Assembly (NCBI GenBank): GCA_023399095.1
Contig: JAEWQS010000159.1
Span: 1-18,877, forward strand
Length of the DNA stretch: 18,877 nucleotides
Source: Bacillota bacterium
Lineage (GTDB): Bacteria > Bacillota > Clostridia > Christensenellales > SZUA-584
Reading direction: 5' to 3'
The position numbers and the translations under genes are program-made. Below, piece after piece: positions 1-8,204 of the stretch. How positions within the stretch are numbered: position 1 is the first letter of the stretch; every line of letters starts with the position of its first letter. A model generated the notes under the pieces. The model worked only from the letters and a program-made list of their open reading frames with translations, ran no database searches and was not told where the DNA came from.

Positions 1-584
1 AAGCGAGCGCACAAGGGGATGAAGCCGCGAGGCATAAGCTTGTGGAACATAACCTGCGTCTCGTCGCTCACATTGTTAAAAAGTATCAGAATACAACGCT
101 GTCCAATGACGACCTGATATCGATCGGTACAATCGGCCTTATCAAGGCAGTTAATTCATTTCTGCCCAAAAAAGGCACACAGCTTGCCACCTATGCGGCC
201 AAATGCATAGAGAACGAAGTTCTCATGGCCTTAAGATCAAGCAAAAAGATAAAGTGCGAGGTATCTCTCAGTGATCCCATTGGCGTAGATAAAGAGGGTA
301 ACGAGATTTCACTCATCGATATTCTTGGTACACGCGAGGATTTGGTGGCGGAGCAGGCGGAGCTGGCGATACAGACAGGCAAGCTTTACGGTTTGCTTGG
401 CAAGTGCCTGACGCGGCGCGAAAAGGCCGTCATCGAGATGCGTTATGGCCTTGGCGGCACGCGGCCGCAGACGCAGCGTGAGATCGCGTATAAGACGGGT
501 ATATCTCGTTCCTATGTATCGCGCATAGAAAGCAAAGCCATTGCCAAGCTTGCCGCAGAGCTTTCGAAAAACTCTGGACTTTGA
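1..584 (+). CDS. sigK: RNA polymerase sporulation sigma factor, SigK-like (N-terminus outside window)
   Basis: Sigma-70 family factor expected to direct late mother-cell transcription during sporulation. The reading frame is open from base 3 with no stop upstream, so the true start and any pro-sequence lie left of the window. Region 2 is visible as NLRLVAHIVKKY, then SIGTIGLIKAVNSF, LATYAAKCIENE and VLMALRSSKK, which is core binding and -10 recognition. The segment VSLSDPIGVDKEGNEISLID is close to that of sigma-K and differs from sigma-E (DEPLNVDWDGNE in the copy near 11.9 kb). Region 4.2 with a helix-turn-helix is near the end (TQREIAYKTGISRSYVSRIE). It ends with TGA. Sigma-K versus another sigma-E/K paralogue cannot be fully settled without the N-terminus, but the linker favours sigma-K. 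Confidence 0.88.
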   Translation, partial: ASAQGDEAARHKLVEHNLRLVAHIVKKYQNTTLSNDDLISIGTIGLIKAVNSFLPKKGTQLATYAAKCIENEVLMALRSSKKIKCEVSLSDPIGVDKEGNEISLIDILGTREDLVAEQAELAIQTGKLYGLLGKCLTRREKAVIEMRYGLGGTRPQTQREIAYKTGISRSYVSRIESKAIAKLAAELSKNSGL

Positions 585-609
585 GGAACGCATTGAGTAA
601 TATGGTTGT

Positions 610-1467
610 ATGATATTTTTTGGGCCAGCGGGCAACTCGGACAGCTTTTACGAGCAAGGCCATAAGAACACCTATGAAGCGTTTGAATGGCTTTTCAATA
701 TGGGGCTGAATGCTTTTGAATATTCGTTCGGGCGCGGCGTGCGTGTCGGGCAGGCTGCCGCGGAGAAAATCGGCGAGAAGGCCGCTCTGTATGGCGTGGT
801 ATTAAGCGTGCACGCACCTTATTACATTAACCTTGCGACGGATGAGTCACAAAAACAGGAGGGCAACGCGCGTTATTTTCTGCAGTCGGTCACAGCCGCA
901 CGCTGGATGGGGGCACGGCGCGTTGTGTTCCATACGGGTTCTCTTGGTAAACTCAAATGTGAAGAAGCCTTCGCGCGCGCTAAAAACGCGCTTGAAGACA
1001 TACTGGAAGGCCTCGAATCGGCGGGGCTTTTCGATGTGCAAATATGTCCCGAAACGATGGGCAGAATAAAACAGATCGGTGACATGGATGAGGTGATCGA
1101 ACTGTGCAAGCTGGACGAGCGGCTCGTGCCTGCCATCGACTTTGGGCATTTGCACGCACGCGGCCACGGTGCACTCAAAACCGAAGCGGATTTTGCCGCT
1201 GTGCTGGACATGCTGGAATCCGGACTTGGCGGGGAACGTGCAAAGAGGTTCCATGTGCATTTTTCGCGCATCGAGTATACGGCGGCGGGAGAGAAGATGC
1301 ACCGCACGTTTGCGGACACCCAATACGGTCCGGACTTTGCGCCGCTTGCCGCGCAGATCGTGAAGCGTGGCTTGGAGCCCACGCTGATATGTGAGTCGCG
1401 CGGGACAATGGCTGAAGATGCGGTGGAGATGAAGAGGCTGTATATGGAGGCGAGGACAAAGGGATGA
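610..1467 (+). CDS. nfo: Endonuclease IV family protein (AP endonuclease, TIM barrel)
   Basis: Member of the xylose-isomerase-like TIM-barrel AP endonuclease family (Nfo), which cleaves DNA 5' to abasic sites in base-excision repair; 285 residues. Likely metal ligands sit at the family's usual spacing: His68 (SVHAPYY), His108 (FHTGS), Glu148 (CPETMG), Asp177 and His180 (DFGHLHA), His215 (HVHFS), His231 and Glu262 (CESRG). The N-terminus FGPAGNSDSFYEQG resembles clostridial homologues. There is no strong Shine-Dalgarno before the ATG, so the start is supported mainly by the conserved N-terminus. Its TGA overlaps the ATG of the next gene by 4 bases, suggesting translational coupling. Divergent members of this fold can act on sugars, so exact substrate is less certain than fold. 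Confidence 0.85.
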   Translation: MIFFGPAGNSDSFYEQGHKNTYEAFEWLFNMGLNAFEYSFGRGVRVGQAAAEKIGEKAALYGVVLSVHAPYYINLATDESQKQEGNARYFLQSVTAARWMGARRVVFHTGSLGKLKCEEAFARAKNALEDILEGLESAGLFDVQICPETMGRIKQIGDMDEVIELCKLDERLVPAIDFGHLHARGHGALKTEADFAAVLDMLESGLGGERAKRFHVHFSRIEYTAAGEKMHRTFADTQYGPDFAPLAAQIVKRGLEPTLICESRGTMAEDAVEMKRLYMEARTKG

Positions 1468-2519
1468 GAATAAAAGCGCTTCGAGAAGCCATGATAAGAA
1501 AAGGCGTGGATGCTGCGCTTATTATAACGGATGAGAACATACGATATTATTCGGGATACTCAGGTTCCAGCAGCGAGCTGCTGATTGCACCCGGCGAAAA
1601 GTATCTGTTTACTGATTTTCGGTACGCGGAGCAGGCCGAAGCCGAAACGGACTTCGCGGTTGTAGAAACCAAAGCCCCTGCTCGCCATGCGGTCATTTTC
1701 GAGCACGCGAAGAAAAGCGGCAAAAGACTCGGAGTTGATCTCTCAGACGTATCTTATTCGGCGTACAAAGCTTTTTTACAGCACATCGACGAGACGAATA
1801 TCGTGGATATCTCGGACGTTATCGAAGCGCAGCGTGTCGTCAAAGACGAGGAGGAGCTTTCGCTCATCGCCAAAGGTGCGCGTCATAACGATGAGCTTTT
1901 TTCTCATCTGTGCAAGCTCATACGCCCGGGCATGACGGAGATGGACATCAAGGCCGAAATCGTCTACTATATGAACAAAAACGGTGCGGAAGCCGCATTT
2001 GCACCCATTGTCGCGTCGGGCCCGAATTCGAGCCTGCCGCATGCGACACCCACCAATCGCAAGATAATAGCGGGTGATTTTGTAACGATGGATTACGGTT
2101 GCCGGTTCGGCGGGTATTGCTCGGATTTTACTCGTACCGTGGGCATATTGGATATAGACAAAGAACAGCAAAAAGTATATGATATAGTGAAATGCGCAGG
2201 CGATATCGCGCTGGAAATGCTCAAAAGCGGCATCGCGGCTCGTGATGCGGATGCGGCAGCGAGAAGCTATATCGCGCAGTATGGATATGCGCAGGCCTTC
2301 GGCCATGGCCTTGGCCACGGTGTGGGGCTTTTCATACACGAAGCGCCGTCGCTTAACGAGATATCGCAAGCGACGCTTGCGGACGGTATGGTGGTTACGG
2401 TGGAGCCGGGTATTTATTTAAAAGGCCGGTTCGGCGTGCGCATTGAGGACTTATGTGTCATTAAGGACGGCGGCAGTGTCAATTTAACGACAGCGCCGCG
2501 TGATCTGATAATCCTATAA
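1464..2519 (+). CDS. pepP: M24 family metallopeptidase, Xaa-Pro aminopeptidase (YqhT-like)
   Basis: Cytoplasmic dinuclear-metal aminopeptidase expected to remove N-terminal residues preceding proline; 351 residues, a normal length. An N-terminal creatinase-like domain covers about 1-125 and the pita-bread catalytic domain about 130-350. The five M24 metal ligands are visible: Asp210 (VTMDYG), Asp221 (CSDFTRT), His285 (GHGLGHG), Glu314 (VTVEPGIY) and Glu328 (GVRIEDL); His193 (LPHATP) is the usual extra active-site histidine. It overlaps the upstream gene by ATGA and lies 18 bases before efp, the same order as yqhT-efp in Bacillus subtilis. Prolidase versus aminopeptidase P specificity cannot be told from sequence alone. 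Confidence 0.92.
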   Translation: MRIKALREAMIRKGVDAALIITDENIRYYSGYSGSSSELLIAPGEKYLFTDFRYAEQAEAETDFAVVETKAPARHAVIFEHAKKSGKRLGVDLSDVSYSAYKAFLQHIDETNIVDISDVIEAQRVVKDEEELSLIAKGARHNDELFSHLCKLIRPGMTEMDIKAEIVYYMNKNGAEAAFAPIVASGPNSSLPHATPTNRKIIAGDFVTMDYGCRFGGYCSDFTRTVGILDIDKEQQKVYDIVKCAGDIALEMLKSGIAARDADAAARSYIAQYGYAQAFGHGLGHGVGLFIHEAPSLNEISQATLADGMVVTVEPGIYLKGRFGVRIEDLCVIKDGGSVNLTTAPRDLIIL

Positions 2520-2537
2520 TTTGCTTGGAGGTTTAGC

Positions 2538-3095
2538 ATGGTTTCAGCCGGAGATTTCAGAAAGGGCCTGACGATAGAAATTGACGGTCAGGTCTGGGTT
2601 ATTGTTGATTTTCAACACGTTAAACCCGGAAAGGGCGCCGCGTTTGTGCGCACCAAGATCAAGAATGTCATGACCGGGAGTGTGCTTGAGAAAACATTTA
2701 ACCCATCCGAAAAGTTCCCCAAAGCGCATGTGGAAACAAAAACGATGGAATATCTCTACAGCGACGGCGAGCTGTATTATTTCATGGACAACGAAACATA
2801 CGAGCAGCTGCCCCTTAACCACACACAGGTGGAGGACGCGCTCAACTATATCAAAGAGAACATGCCTGTCACGATTAAGTTCTTCAAAGGCGTGGCATTC
2901 TCGGTGGAGCCGCCGAACTTTGTGGAGCTGGTGATTGCCGAGACTGATCCCGGGTTCAAGGGTGACACAGCCACCTCGGGCAACAAGCCCGCGATCCTCG
3001 AAACAGGCGCGAAAATCATGGTGCCGCTGTTCGTCAATCAGGGCGACAAGATCCGCGTGGATACGCGTACCGGCGATTACATGGAACGCGCGTAA
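2538..3095 (+). CDS. efp: Translation elongation factor P
   Basis: EF-P binds ribosomes stalled on polyproline stretches and stimulates peptide-bond formation. The protein has 185 residues, the family's standard length, with the KOW-like N-terminal domain followed by two OB-type domains. The exposed loop reads HVKPGKGAAFVRTK, with Lys32 at the tip; Bacillus-type EF-P modifies this lysine, whereas a loop arginine would be rhamnosylated. The C-terminal signature is present as GDKIRVDTRTGDYMERA. GGAGG lies 8 bases before the ATG. It is the last gene of the nfo-pepP-efp run and is followed by an intrinsic terminator. Confidence 0.97.
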   Translation: MVSAGDFRKGLTIEIDGQVWVIVDFQHVKPGKGAAFVRTKIKNVMTGSVLEKTFNPSEKFPKAHVETKTMEYLYSDGELYYFMDNETYEQLPLNHTQVEDALNYIKENMPVTIKFFKGVAFSVEPPNFVELVIAETDPGFKGDTATSGNKPAILETGAKIMVPLFVNQGDKIRVDTRTGDYMERA

Positions 3096-3125
3096 AAAGG
3101 ACAAGCTGATTTTTTGAATTGTATT

Positions 3126-3165
3126 AGAGCCGTTGTAAGGAAATGTTACACGGCTCTTTTTATTT
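3126..3165 (+). terminator. Intrinsic terminator after efp
   Basis: AGAGCCGTTGTAA at 3126-3138 pairs with TTACACGGCTCT at 3146-3157, with one bulged base and a 7-base loop, followed by a T-rich run. It closes the efp transcription unit. Confidence 0.85.
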
Positions 3166-3296
3166 AAACAAAAACTATGTGATAGAATCACTCATGACCA
3201 CAAAAACCGTTAAAAAGTGTAAATGCTTAATTTTACCTCTTGCTATTATGTGCATAAAGTGGCTTAATGAAACTATATAGGTGGAGGAATACATTC

Positions 3297-3485
3297 ATGA
3301 CTGTAATCACGAAACGCGGCCGCGTTTATAGGCTGGTCGGTACTTGGGACAGCGATTTGGTGTTCGCGCCGGACGACGGACTCGACGATCAGGTGATGAT
3401 CTATTCCAAGGATGAGGTCAATGAACTGCTTAAACAGGGCAAGCTCTGTGATGTGACAACCGGACAAGCCGCATATCCAAATTAA
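3297..3485 (+). CDS. Small uncharacterised protein (62 residues)
   Basis: Short protein starting MTVITKRGRVYRLVG and ending in TTGQAAYPN; mixed charged and hydrophobic, with no membrane segment, signal peptide or cysteine motif. I do not recognise the family. The start was chosen at 3297 because GGTGGAGG lies about 8 bases upstream; an in-frame ATG at 3267 has no such site. The clear ribosome-binding site and core-like base composition make it a convincing gene despite its size. It stands alone after the efp terminator, and its stop overlaps the end of the minus-strand gene at 3482-3712 by 4 bases. Function unknown. Confidence 0.7.
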   Translation: MTVITKRGRVYRLVGTWDSDLVFAPDDGLDDQVMIYSKDEVNELLKQGKLCDVTTGQAAYPN

Positions 3486-3712
3486 GTCGGTTCATTGTTT
3501 TTGATGGGCGGCTTTTTTATTGTCTTTTCGTAAGGAAACCAAATCACGATCAGCAATAGGGTTACCACAATCAATGCGATGAGAAGCTTTTCTGCACCCA
3601 AAAAGAACACAAACCACAAAAACGGGAAAAACAGAAGCACACACAAGATTGTGCTCAGTATGAGACGAATTGCGAAATCGTAAGGACGCTTATATGAGGG
3701 CGAACTTTTCAT
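3482..3712 (-). CDS. Small two-helix membrane protein, unknown function
   Basis: A 76-residue protein with two strongly hydrophobic segments, roughly residues 16-36 (LILSTILCVLLFFPFLWFVF) and 40-59 (EKLLIALIVVTLLLIVIWF), joined by a tight turn, and a basic C-terminal tail (YEKTIKKPPIKNN). Both ends are probably cytoplasmic. The start is the ATG at 3712 because GGGAGGTG lies 6 bases upstream; a GTG three codons earlier sits inside that site and is unlikely. It is oriented head-to-head with the cation transporter gene and tail-to-tail, with a 4-base overlap, with the 62-residue gene. I do not recognise a family. Confidence 0.65.
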   Translation of the reverse strand: MKSSPSYKRPYDFAIRLILSTILCVLLFFPFLWFVFFLGAEKLLIALIVVTLLLIVIWFPYEKTIKKPPIKNNEPT

Positions 3713-3910
3713 AGAAGACACCTCCCATTCATTTAACCTTATTGTACATCAAAAAACGAAAAAAGAATATTTATCGGGATAAGGAAATATCCGGTATCCA
3801 TATTAATGGTACCCGTCGAATTTTTCCTTTTACTATTTGCCAAGAATTGATAAGATAATGACGGCATTATTATGGTGCTGCGAATTCTTACGGTGTTCGA
3901 GGTAATTGGC

Positions 3911-4828
3911 GTGCAAAGGGACGAAGGCGTTAAAATCATCACGATTTGCTTTATCGGAAATATCATACTACTGCTGCTTAAAGGCTCGGTGGGCTTTTGG
4001 ACGGACAGCGAAGCGCTTAAGGCCGACGCGTTTAACTCGGCGGGCGATGTGATCAACACTGTCGTCGTGCTTTTGGGGCTGCGTTACGCGCTTAAACCCA
4101 AAGACAATAACCATCATTACGGCCATGGCAAGATGGAAGCGCTTGTTTCATTGCTCGTCGGCGTGATTGTTGCTGCGGCCACGGGGTACATCGTGTACGA
4201 AGCGGTAAATGCGATCATCGCCAGGGAAGCAGGGCAGCCAAGTGTTTACGCGCTCGGAGCGGCGCTCGTATCCATCGCGGTGAAAGCCGTGATGTTTAGG
4301 ATCACATATTCCGCGGGAAAACGGCTGAATTCTATCGCCGTGATCACCAACGCGATGGATCACCGAAACGACCTTTTTGCGACATCAGGCGCGGCCTTGG
4401 CGATTGGTCTGGCCTTTATCGGGCAGCTTTCGGGCGTAGAAGCACTCAGCGTTTATTCGGAATCGGTGGTGGCGATATTGATCAGCGGCGTGATTATCAA
4501 AACCGCGGTCTCCATCATCACTGAAGCCAGCCGCATGCTGTTGGATGCAGCCCCCGATGACGAGACAATGGGTGCGATGCGAGAGCTTGCGGCATCGCCA
4601 CCCGGCGTGAAAGCATTAAGCTGGCTCAAATGCCGCCGAATGGGGCGCGGGCTGCTTGTGGATGCGGCCATTGAGGTTTGCGGCAGTATCAGCGTGAGCG
4701 AAGGGCACGCCATTGCCGACGCGGCACGAGATGCTATACGCAGCGTATACCCGGAGGTTATCGACGTCGTGGTTCATGTAAATCCGGATGGGGTACGACA
4801 TACGGCAGGTCAAATATCCGATATCTAG
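3911..4828 (+). CDS. Cation diffusion facilitator family transporter (probably Mn/Fe type)
   Basis: Inner-membrane metal/proton antiporter, about 305 residues, with six predicted membrane helices and a C-terminal cytoplasmic ferredoxin-like domain (from about residue 205). Helix 2 carries KADAFNSAGD, an N-xxx-D site, and helix 5 carries NAMDHRND, a D-xxx-D site; the HHYGHGKMEA loop is typical of the family. Lack of the H-xxx-D pair of zinc/cadmium exporters suggests manganese or iron, which is inference. I chose the GTG at 3911, preceded by GAGGT with a 7-base gap and giving the usual family N-terminus; an in-frame ATG at 3872 would add 13 residues without a ribosome-binding site. It ends in TAG. 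Confidence 0.9.
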   Translation: MQRDEGVKIITICFIGNIILLLLKGSVGFWTDSEALKADAFNSAGDVINTVVVLLGLRYALKPKDNNHHYGHGKMEALVSLLVGVIVAAATGYIVYEAVNAIIAREAGQPSVYALGAALVSIAVKAVMFRITYSAGKRLNSIAVITNAMDHRNDLFATSGAALAIGLAFIGQLSGVEALSVYSESVVAILISGVIIKTAVSIITEASRMLLDAAPDDETMGAMRELAASPPGVKALSWLKCRRMGRGLLVDAAIEVCGSISVSEGHAIADAARDAIRSVYPEVIDVVVHVNPDGVRHTAGQISDI

Positions 4829-4911
4829 CGGGATAAAACAGCCGGATATAATCATATGCGTTCACTTCTCCTAATATATTTATAAAAAAGCACACAGGGG
4901 GAGGAATGGGT

Positions 4912-5877
4912 ATGCTGAAAAGAGCACTGGCAACGCTGTTCGCAATATTCTTAGTTATTGGACTGGTTGGATGCGGCGGCGCGAAGGAAGAAGAACCATA
5001 TGAAGAAATACCGGCGGCCAATATAGAGGATACTGACGCCAATATGAGAGATACCGTTCTTTATCTCGAGGACGATTACGGTTATATCGTGCCCGTGATG
5101 AAGCAGATAGAATGGGTGGAGGGCATCGGCGCGGCGACCGTATCTCAGCTCATAGGAAATTCCAATGCCGATTCGCAGCTGGAGTATTTGGGGCTCAATC
5201 CGATACTTGCCGAGGGAACAGAGCTAAGTCTATCTATCTCGGAAGGGGTGGCTACCATAGCGCTCAGCGAAGGCGCGCTGGCTGCTGAGGATGCTGTGGA
5301 CGAGATGAGCAAGGTGGTTGCACTAGTCAACACATTAACCGAGTTCCCCACGATCGATAAGGTGGTTATCCGACAGGATGGCTGTAAGGACGCGCTGCCG
5401 TTTGGCACCGATATCAGCGCAGCTTTCGGTACATTTGACTTAAATGTGTTAAGTTCGCTGTCTGAAGAGGACATTGAGAACGCATCCAAGCTGCTGCTCT
5501 ATTTCCAAAACGCGGCGGAAACGGCGATCGTGCCTGTGACAAAATATGTGGGCGGCCAGGCGGACGCTTTTGCGGCGATGAACGAACTCGTGAAAGGACC
5601 CGGCGAGGGCGGCCTGAGAAGCCCGTTCCCGGAAGGAACGGAGCTGCTGGGCGTGACAGTGGATGATGACGGTGTGGCATCCATCAACTTCTCCCAAGAG
5701 TTTAACACGGTCAGCGAAACGCCGGAGAGGGAAAAAGCGCTGGTACGCTGTATTGTGCTCACGCTGATGCAGTTTGACAATATCGATGAGGCGCGTATAC
5801 TGGTGGATGGGAAGGAATACTCTTCCACAGCCCAGACAACGATGGCGAAACCGGAGTTTGTTAATACATTGGAATAA
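4912..5877 (+). CDS. gerM: GerM-like sporulation/germination lipoprotein with two GerMN domains
   Basis: Secreted lipoprotein of 321 residues. The N-terminus MLKRALATLFAIFLV is a signal peptide ending in the lipobox LVGC, so the mature protein is anchored through Cys at about residue 22. Two GerMN-type repeats follow; each has an ELLxG/EGT-type turn and a strand motif (GVATIALSEG near 115 and GVASINFSQEF near 258). In Bacillus subtilis GerM is needed for spore formation and germination. GGGGGAGG lies 7 bases before this ATG, which is why it is preferred to an ATG at 4906 that is too close. It heads a run with rph, rdgB and ysnB, the same order as in B. subtilis. Confidence 0.9.
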   Translation: MLKRALATLFAIFLVIGLVGCGGAKEEEPYEEIPAANIEDTDANMRDTVLYLEDDYGYIVPVMKQIEWVEGIGAATVSQLIGNSNADSQLEYLGLNPILAEGTELSLSISEGVATIALSEGALAAEDAVDEMSKVVALVNTLTEFPTIDKVVIRQDGCKDALPFGTDISAAFGTFDLNVLSSLSEEDIENASKLLLYFQNAAETAIVPVTKYVGGQADAFAAMNELVKGPGEGGLRSPFPEGTELLGVTVDDDGVASINFSQEFNTVSETPEREKALVRCIVLTLMQFDNIDEARILVDGKEYSSTAQTTMAKPEFVNTLE

Positions 5878-5892
5878 AGGAATGATACACAG

Positions 5893-6606
5893 ATGATAAG
5901 AGGAGATGGCCGTACCGCACAGCAACTGCGGCCGCTAACGATTCAAAAAGCATATCTGAAAAACGCTCACGGCAGCGCGCTGGTATCGTGGGGCGGTACC
6001 ACCGTTTTGTGCACGGCCATGTACGAGGTCGGTGTACCGCCGTTCCTCGAAAATACGGGAAAGGGCTGGCTGACGGCGGAATACGCGATGCTGCCTGCAA
6101 GCACGCCGATGCGTAAGCCGCGCGAGACAAAACGCCCAGATGGGCGCAGCACGGAAATCGGACGTCTGATTGGCCGGTGCCTGCGCTGCGCGGTGGATCT
6201 GAGCCTGATGCCGGGCGTTACAATCCACATCGACTGCGATGTGATGGATGCGGACGGCGGGACACGAACGGCAGGCATCACGGGCGGCTATGTGGCGCTG
6301 TGCGAGTGCGTGCGAAGAATGATCAAGGATGGGGTGATCGCATCTTCTCCGGTGGTAAACGGCATTGCGGCGGTGAGCTGTGGCATCGTGAAGTCAGCGT
6401 GTGTGCTGGACCTATGCTATGAGGAAGACAGCCGCGCGGCTGCGGACGTCAATGTGGTGATGTCGCACAGCGGCGGTTTTATCGAAGTGCAGGGCACGGG
6501 TGAACGGCGTCCGATTCAGCCTGAGGAGTTCGGCGAACTGCTCAGATACGCGGCACAGGGCATTTCACAGATACAAAAGATACAGGAGGCAGCGCTTGCA
6601 GGATGA
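5893..6606 (+). CDS. rph: Ribonuclease PH
   Basis: Phosphorolytic 3'-5' exoribonuclease that trims tRNA precursors; 237 residues, typical length. Hallmarks in order: MIRGDGRTAQQLRPL, GSALVSWGGTTVLCTA, GWLTAEYAMLPAST, RSTEIGRLIGR, then the catalytic-core DVMDADGGTRTAGITGG, followed by FIEVQGTGE near the end. It starts 15 bases after gerM and its stop overlaps the rdgB start (ATGA), so the cluster is almost certainly co-transcribed. Nothing seems truncated. Confidence 0.97.
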   Translation: MIRGDGRTAQQLRPLTIQKAYLKNAHGSALVSWGGTTVLCTAMYEVGVPPFLENTGKGWLTAEYAMLPASTPMRKPRETKRPDGRSTEIGRLIGRCLRCAVDLSLMPGVTIHIDCDVMDADGGTRTAGITGGYVALCECVRRMIKDGVIASSPVVNGIAAVSCGIVKSACVLDLCYEEDSRAAADVNVVMSHSGGFIEVQGTGERRPIQPEEFGELLRYAAQGISQIQKIQEAALAG

Positions 6607-7178
6607 GACTGTTGATTGCGACGAACAATAAGGGCAAGGTCAAGGAAATAAAAGCGATACTCGGCGATTTTTATGACGAGATCGTGTCGCTTAAGGACGT
6701 GGGAATTGCACTGGAGGTCGTGGAAGACGGAGACAGCTTTGAAGCCAACGCGATAAAGAAAGCGCGTGAAGCGGCCATAGTGGCCGGCTGCGACGCATTG
6801 GCTGATGATTCGGGGCTATGCGTGGATGCGCTTGACGGCGCGCCCGGCATTTATTCCGCAAGGTATGCGGGAGAAGATGCCAATGACGAAGCGAACAACA
6901 AAAAGCTTTTGGCAAAGCTTACAGGCGTAGCTGATCGCAACGCACGATTTGTCAGCGTGGTGGCACTCGTGTCCGGCGATAAGGTGACGACGGCAAGCGG
7001 TGAGGTGTGCGGTGTGATTGCGCATAAGCCATCGGGAAATGGCGGGTTTGGCTATGATCCGCTGTTTTTTGTGCCCGAACTGGGACAAACCTTCGCGGAG
7101 ATTCCCTCGGAAATCAAGAACAGCCTGAGCCATCGCGCGCGTGCGCTGGCCGCGCTTAGGGACAAGCTCGGCAAATGA
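6603..7178 (+). CDS. rdgB: XTP/dITP pyrophosphatase (RdgB/HAM1 family)
   Basis: House-cleaning nucleotidase that hydrolyses dITP and XTP to monophosphates, keeping deaminated purines out of DNA and RNA. The 191 residues contain the family's full motif set: ATNNKGKVKEI at 6-16, EDGDSFEANA near 41-50, ADDSGLCVDALDGAPGIYSA near 68-87, GNGGFGYDPLFF near 146-157 and SHRARAL near the C-terminus. It overlaps rph by 4 bases at its start and ysnB by 4 bases at its end. Rph-rdgB pairing is widespread in Firmicutes. Confidence 0.97.
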   Translation: MRLLIATNNKGKVKEIKAILGDFYDEIVSLKDVGIALEVVEDGDSFEANAIKKAREAAIVAGCDALADDSGLCVDALDGAPGIYSARYAGEDANDEANNKKLLAKLTGVADRNARFVSVVALVSGDKVTTASGEVCGVIAHKPSGNGGFGYDPLFFVPELGQTFAEIPSEIKNSLSHRARALAALRDKLGK

Positions 7179-7648
7179 AGACGATACTTATTATCAGCGA
7201 CACACACGGCGTCAAGATCAAGATGTCAGCGGCTGTTCGGCGCTTTTCTGATGTGGATATGATTTTACACCTTGGTGATTACAGCCGCGATGCAGACTAT
7301 ATCCGCGCGCGAACGGACAAACCCGTCTATAGCGTGAGAGGCAACTGTGACTTGAGCTCCACTGATGATTCGGAGCTTTTATTGTCTGTCGAAGGCGTGA
7401 AAATCCTTTTGGTGCATGGTCATAAGCAAAATGTCAAATCGTCGCTGCTGGGGCTTTCGCTGTTTGCGCAGGAGAAGGAAGCGGATGTGGCGCTTTTCGG
7501 ACATACGCATATTCCGACGGAGCAGTACCATCACGATGTGCTGCTCTACAACCCGGGCAGCCTTGGCGAGCCGCGCGGCATGCGCCCGACGGTGGGGCTG
7601 ATGACGGTCGATCAGGGGTCTGTGCGACTATCCACAATTAAGCTTTAG
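7175..7648 (+). CDS. ysnB: YfcE/MJ0936-type metallophosphoesterase
   Basis: Small calcineurin-like phosphodiesterase of 157 residues. Metal-binding motifs appear in order: SDTHG (residues 8-12), HLGD (31-34), GNCD (about 50-53), HGH (about 76-78) and GHTH (about 107-110). Family members hydrolyse model phosphodiesters in vitro; the physiological substrate is not established. It overlaps rdgB by ATGA and completes the gerM-rph-rdgB-ysnB order known from Bacillus subtilis. The stop is TAG, and the next gene's ribosome-binding site begins in it. Confidence 0.93.
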   Translation: MKTILIISDTHGVKIKMSAAVRRFSDVDMILHLGDYSRDADYIRARTDKPVYSVRGNCDLSSTDDSELLLSVEGVKILLVHGHKQNVKSSLLGLSLFAQEKEADVALFGHTHIPTEQYHHDVLLYNPGSLGEPRGMRPTVGLMTVDQGSVRLSTIKL

Positions 7649-7656
7649 GAGGACAC

Positions 7657-8124
7657 ATGATTCGTTATGATTCGGCGGTGCTGATTACCAAGAATGTCGA
7701 AGGAATGAAGCGTTTTTATATCGATGTGCTGCGCCAGCCGCTGCGTTTCGATTTTGGCCGCTGTCAGATACTTGAATGCGGCATTTCCATATGGGAGCTG
7801 GATAATAACGACCCGGCGATGAAGGCGCCCGGCATCGGCAAGGGGCAAAACAGCCGCCTTGAGCTTTGCTTCGATACCGAAGATTTTGAAGAAGATGTGG
7901 CACATATCATGTCCCATAGCCCCAAGATGCTTCACGGCGTGGCTGAAGAAGCGTGGGGACAGCGCACCATCCGCTTTTTTGACCCGGACGGCAATCTCGT
8001 TGAACTGGGCGAAAGCATTCCATGCTTTTGCAGACGGCTTTACAAAGACGGTATGACGATCGAGCAGGTGGCCGATAAGACGGGGGTAGACATTGATAAG
8101 GCGAAGGAATACGTTGGCGATTGA
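7657..8124 (+). CDS. VOC (glyoxalase/dioxygenase fold) protein with a C-terminal helical tail
   Basis: A 155-residue protein. Residues 1-120 match the vicinal-oxygen-chelate fold: SAVLITKNVEGMKRFYIDVL at the N-terminus, a central LELCFDTED strand, and the terminal strand RFFDPDGNLVELGES. Usual metal-ligand histidines are not obvious, so enzymatic activity is uncertain. Residues 125-155 (RRLYKDGMTIEQVADKTGVD and on) look like a short helix-turn-helix-like tail beyond the normal domain. AGGAGG lies 7 bases before the ATG, directly after ysnB, so it is probably the last gene of that operon. Substrate unknown. Confidence 0.8.
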   Translation: MIRYDSAVLITKNVEGMKRFYIDVLRQPLRFDFGRCQILECGISIWELDNNDPAMKAPGIGKGQNSRLELCFDTEDFEEDVAHIMSHSPKMLHGVAEEAWGQRTIRFFDPDGNLVELGESIPCFCRRLYKDGMTIEQVADKTGVDIDKAKEYVGD

Positions 8125-8204
8125 CGTTTTCAGTTTTTGGCTGCTGCCTCTTAAAAAACAAATAATACAGATAGTTTAAAAATGAAATATAAATATAACT
8201 TTAA

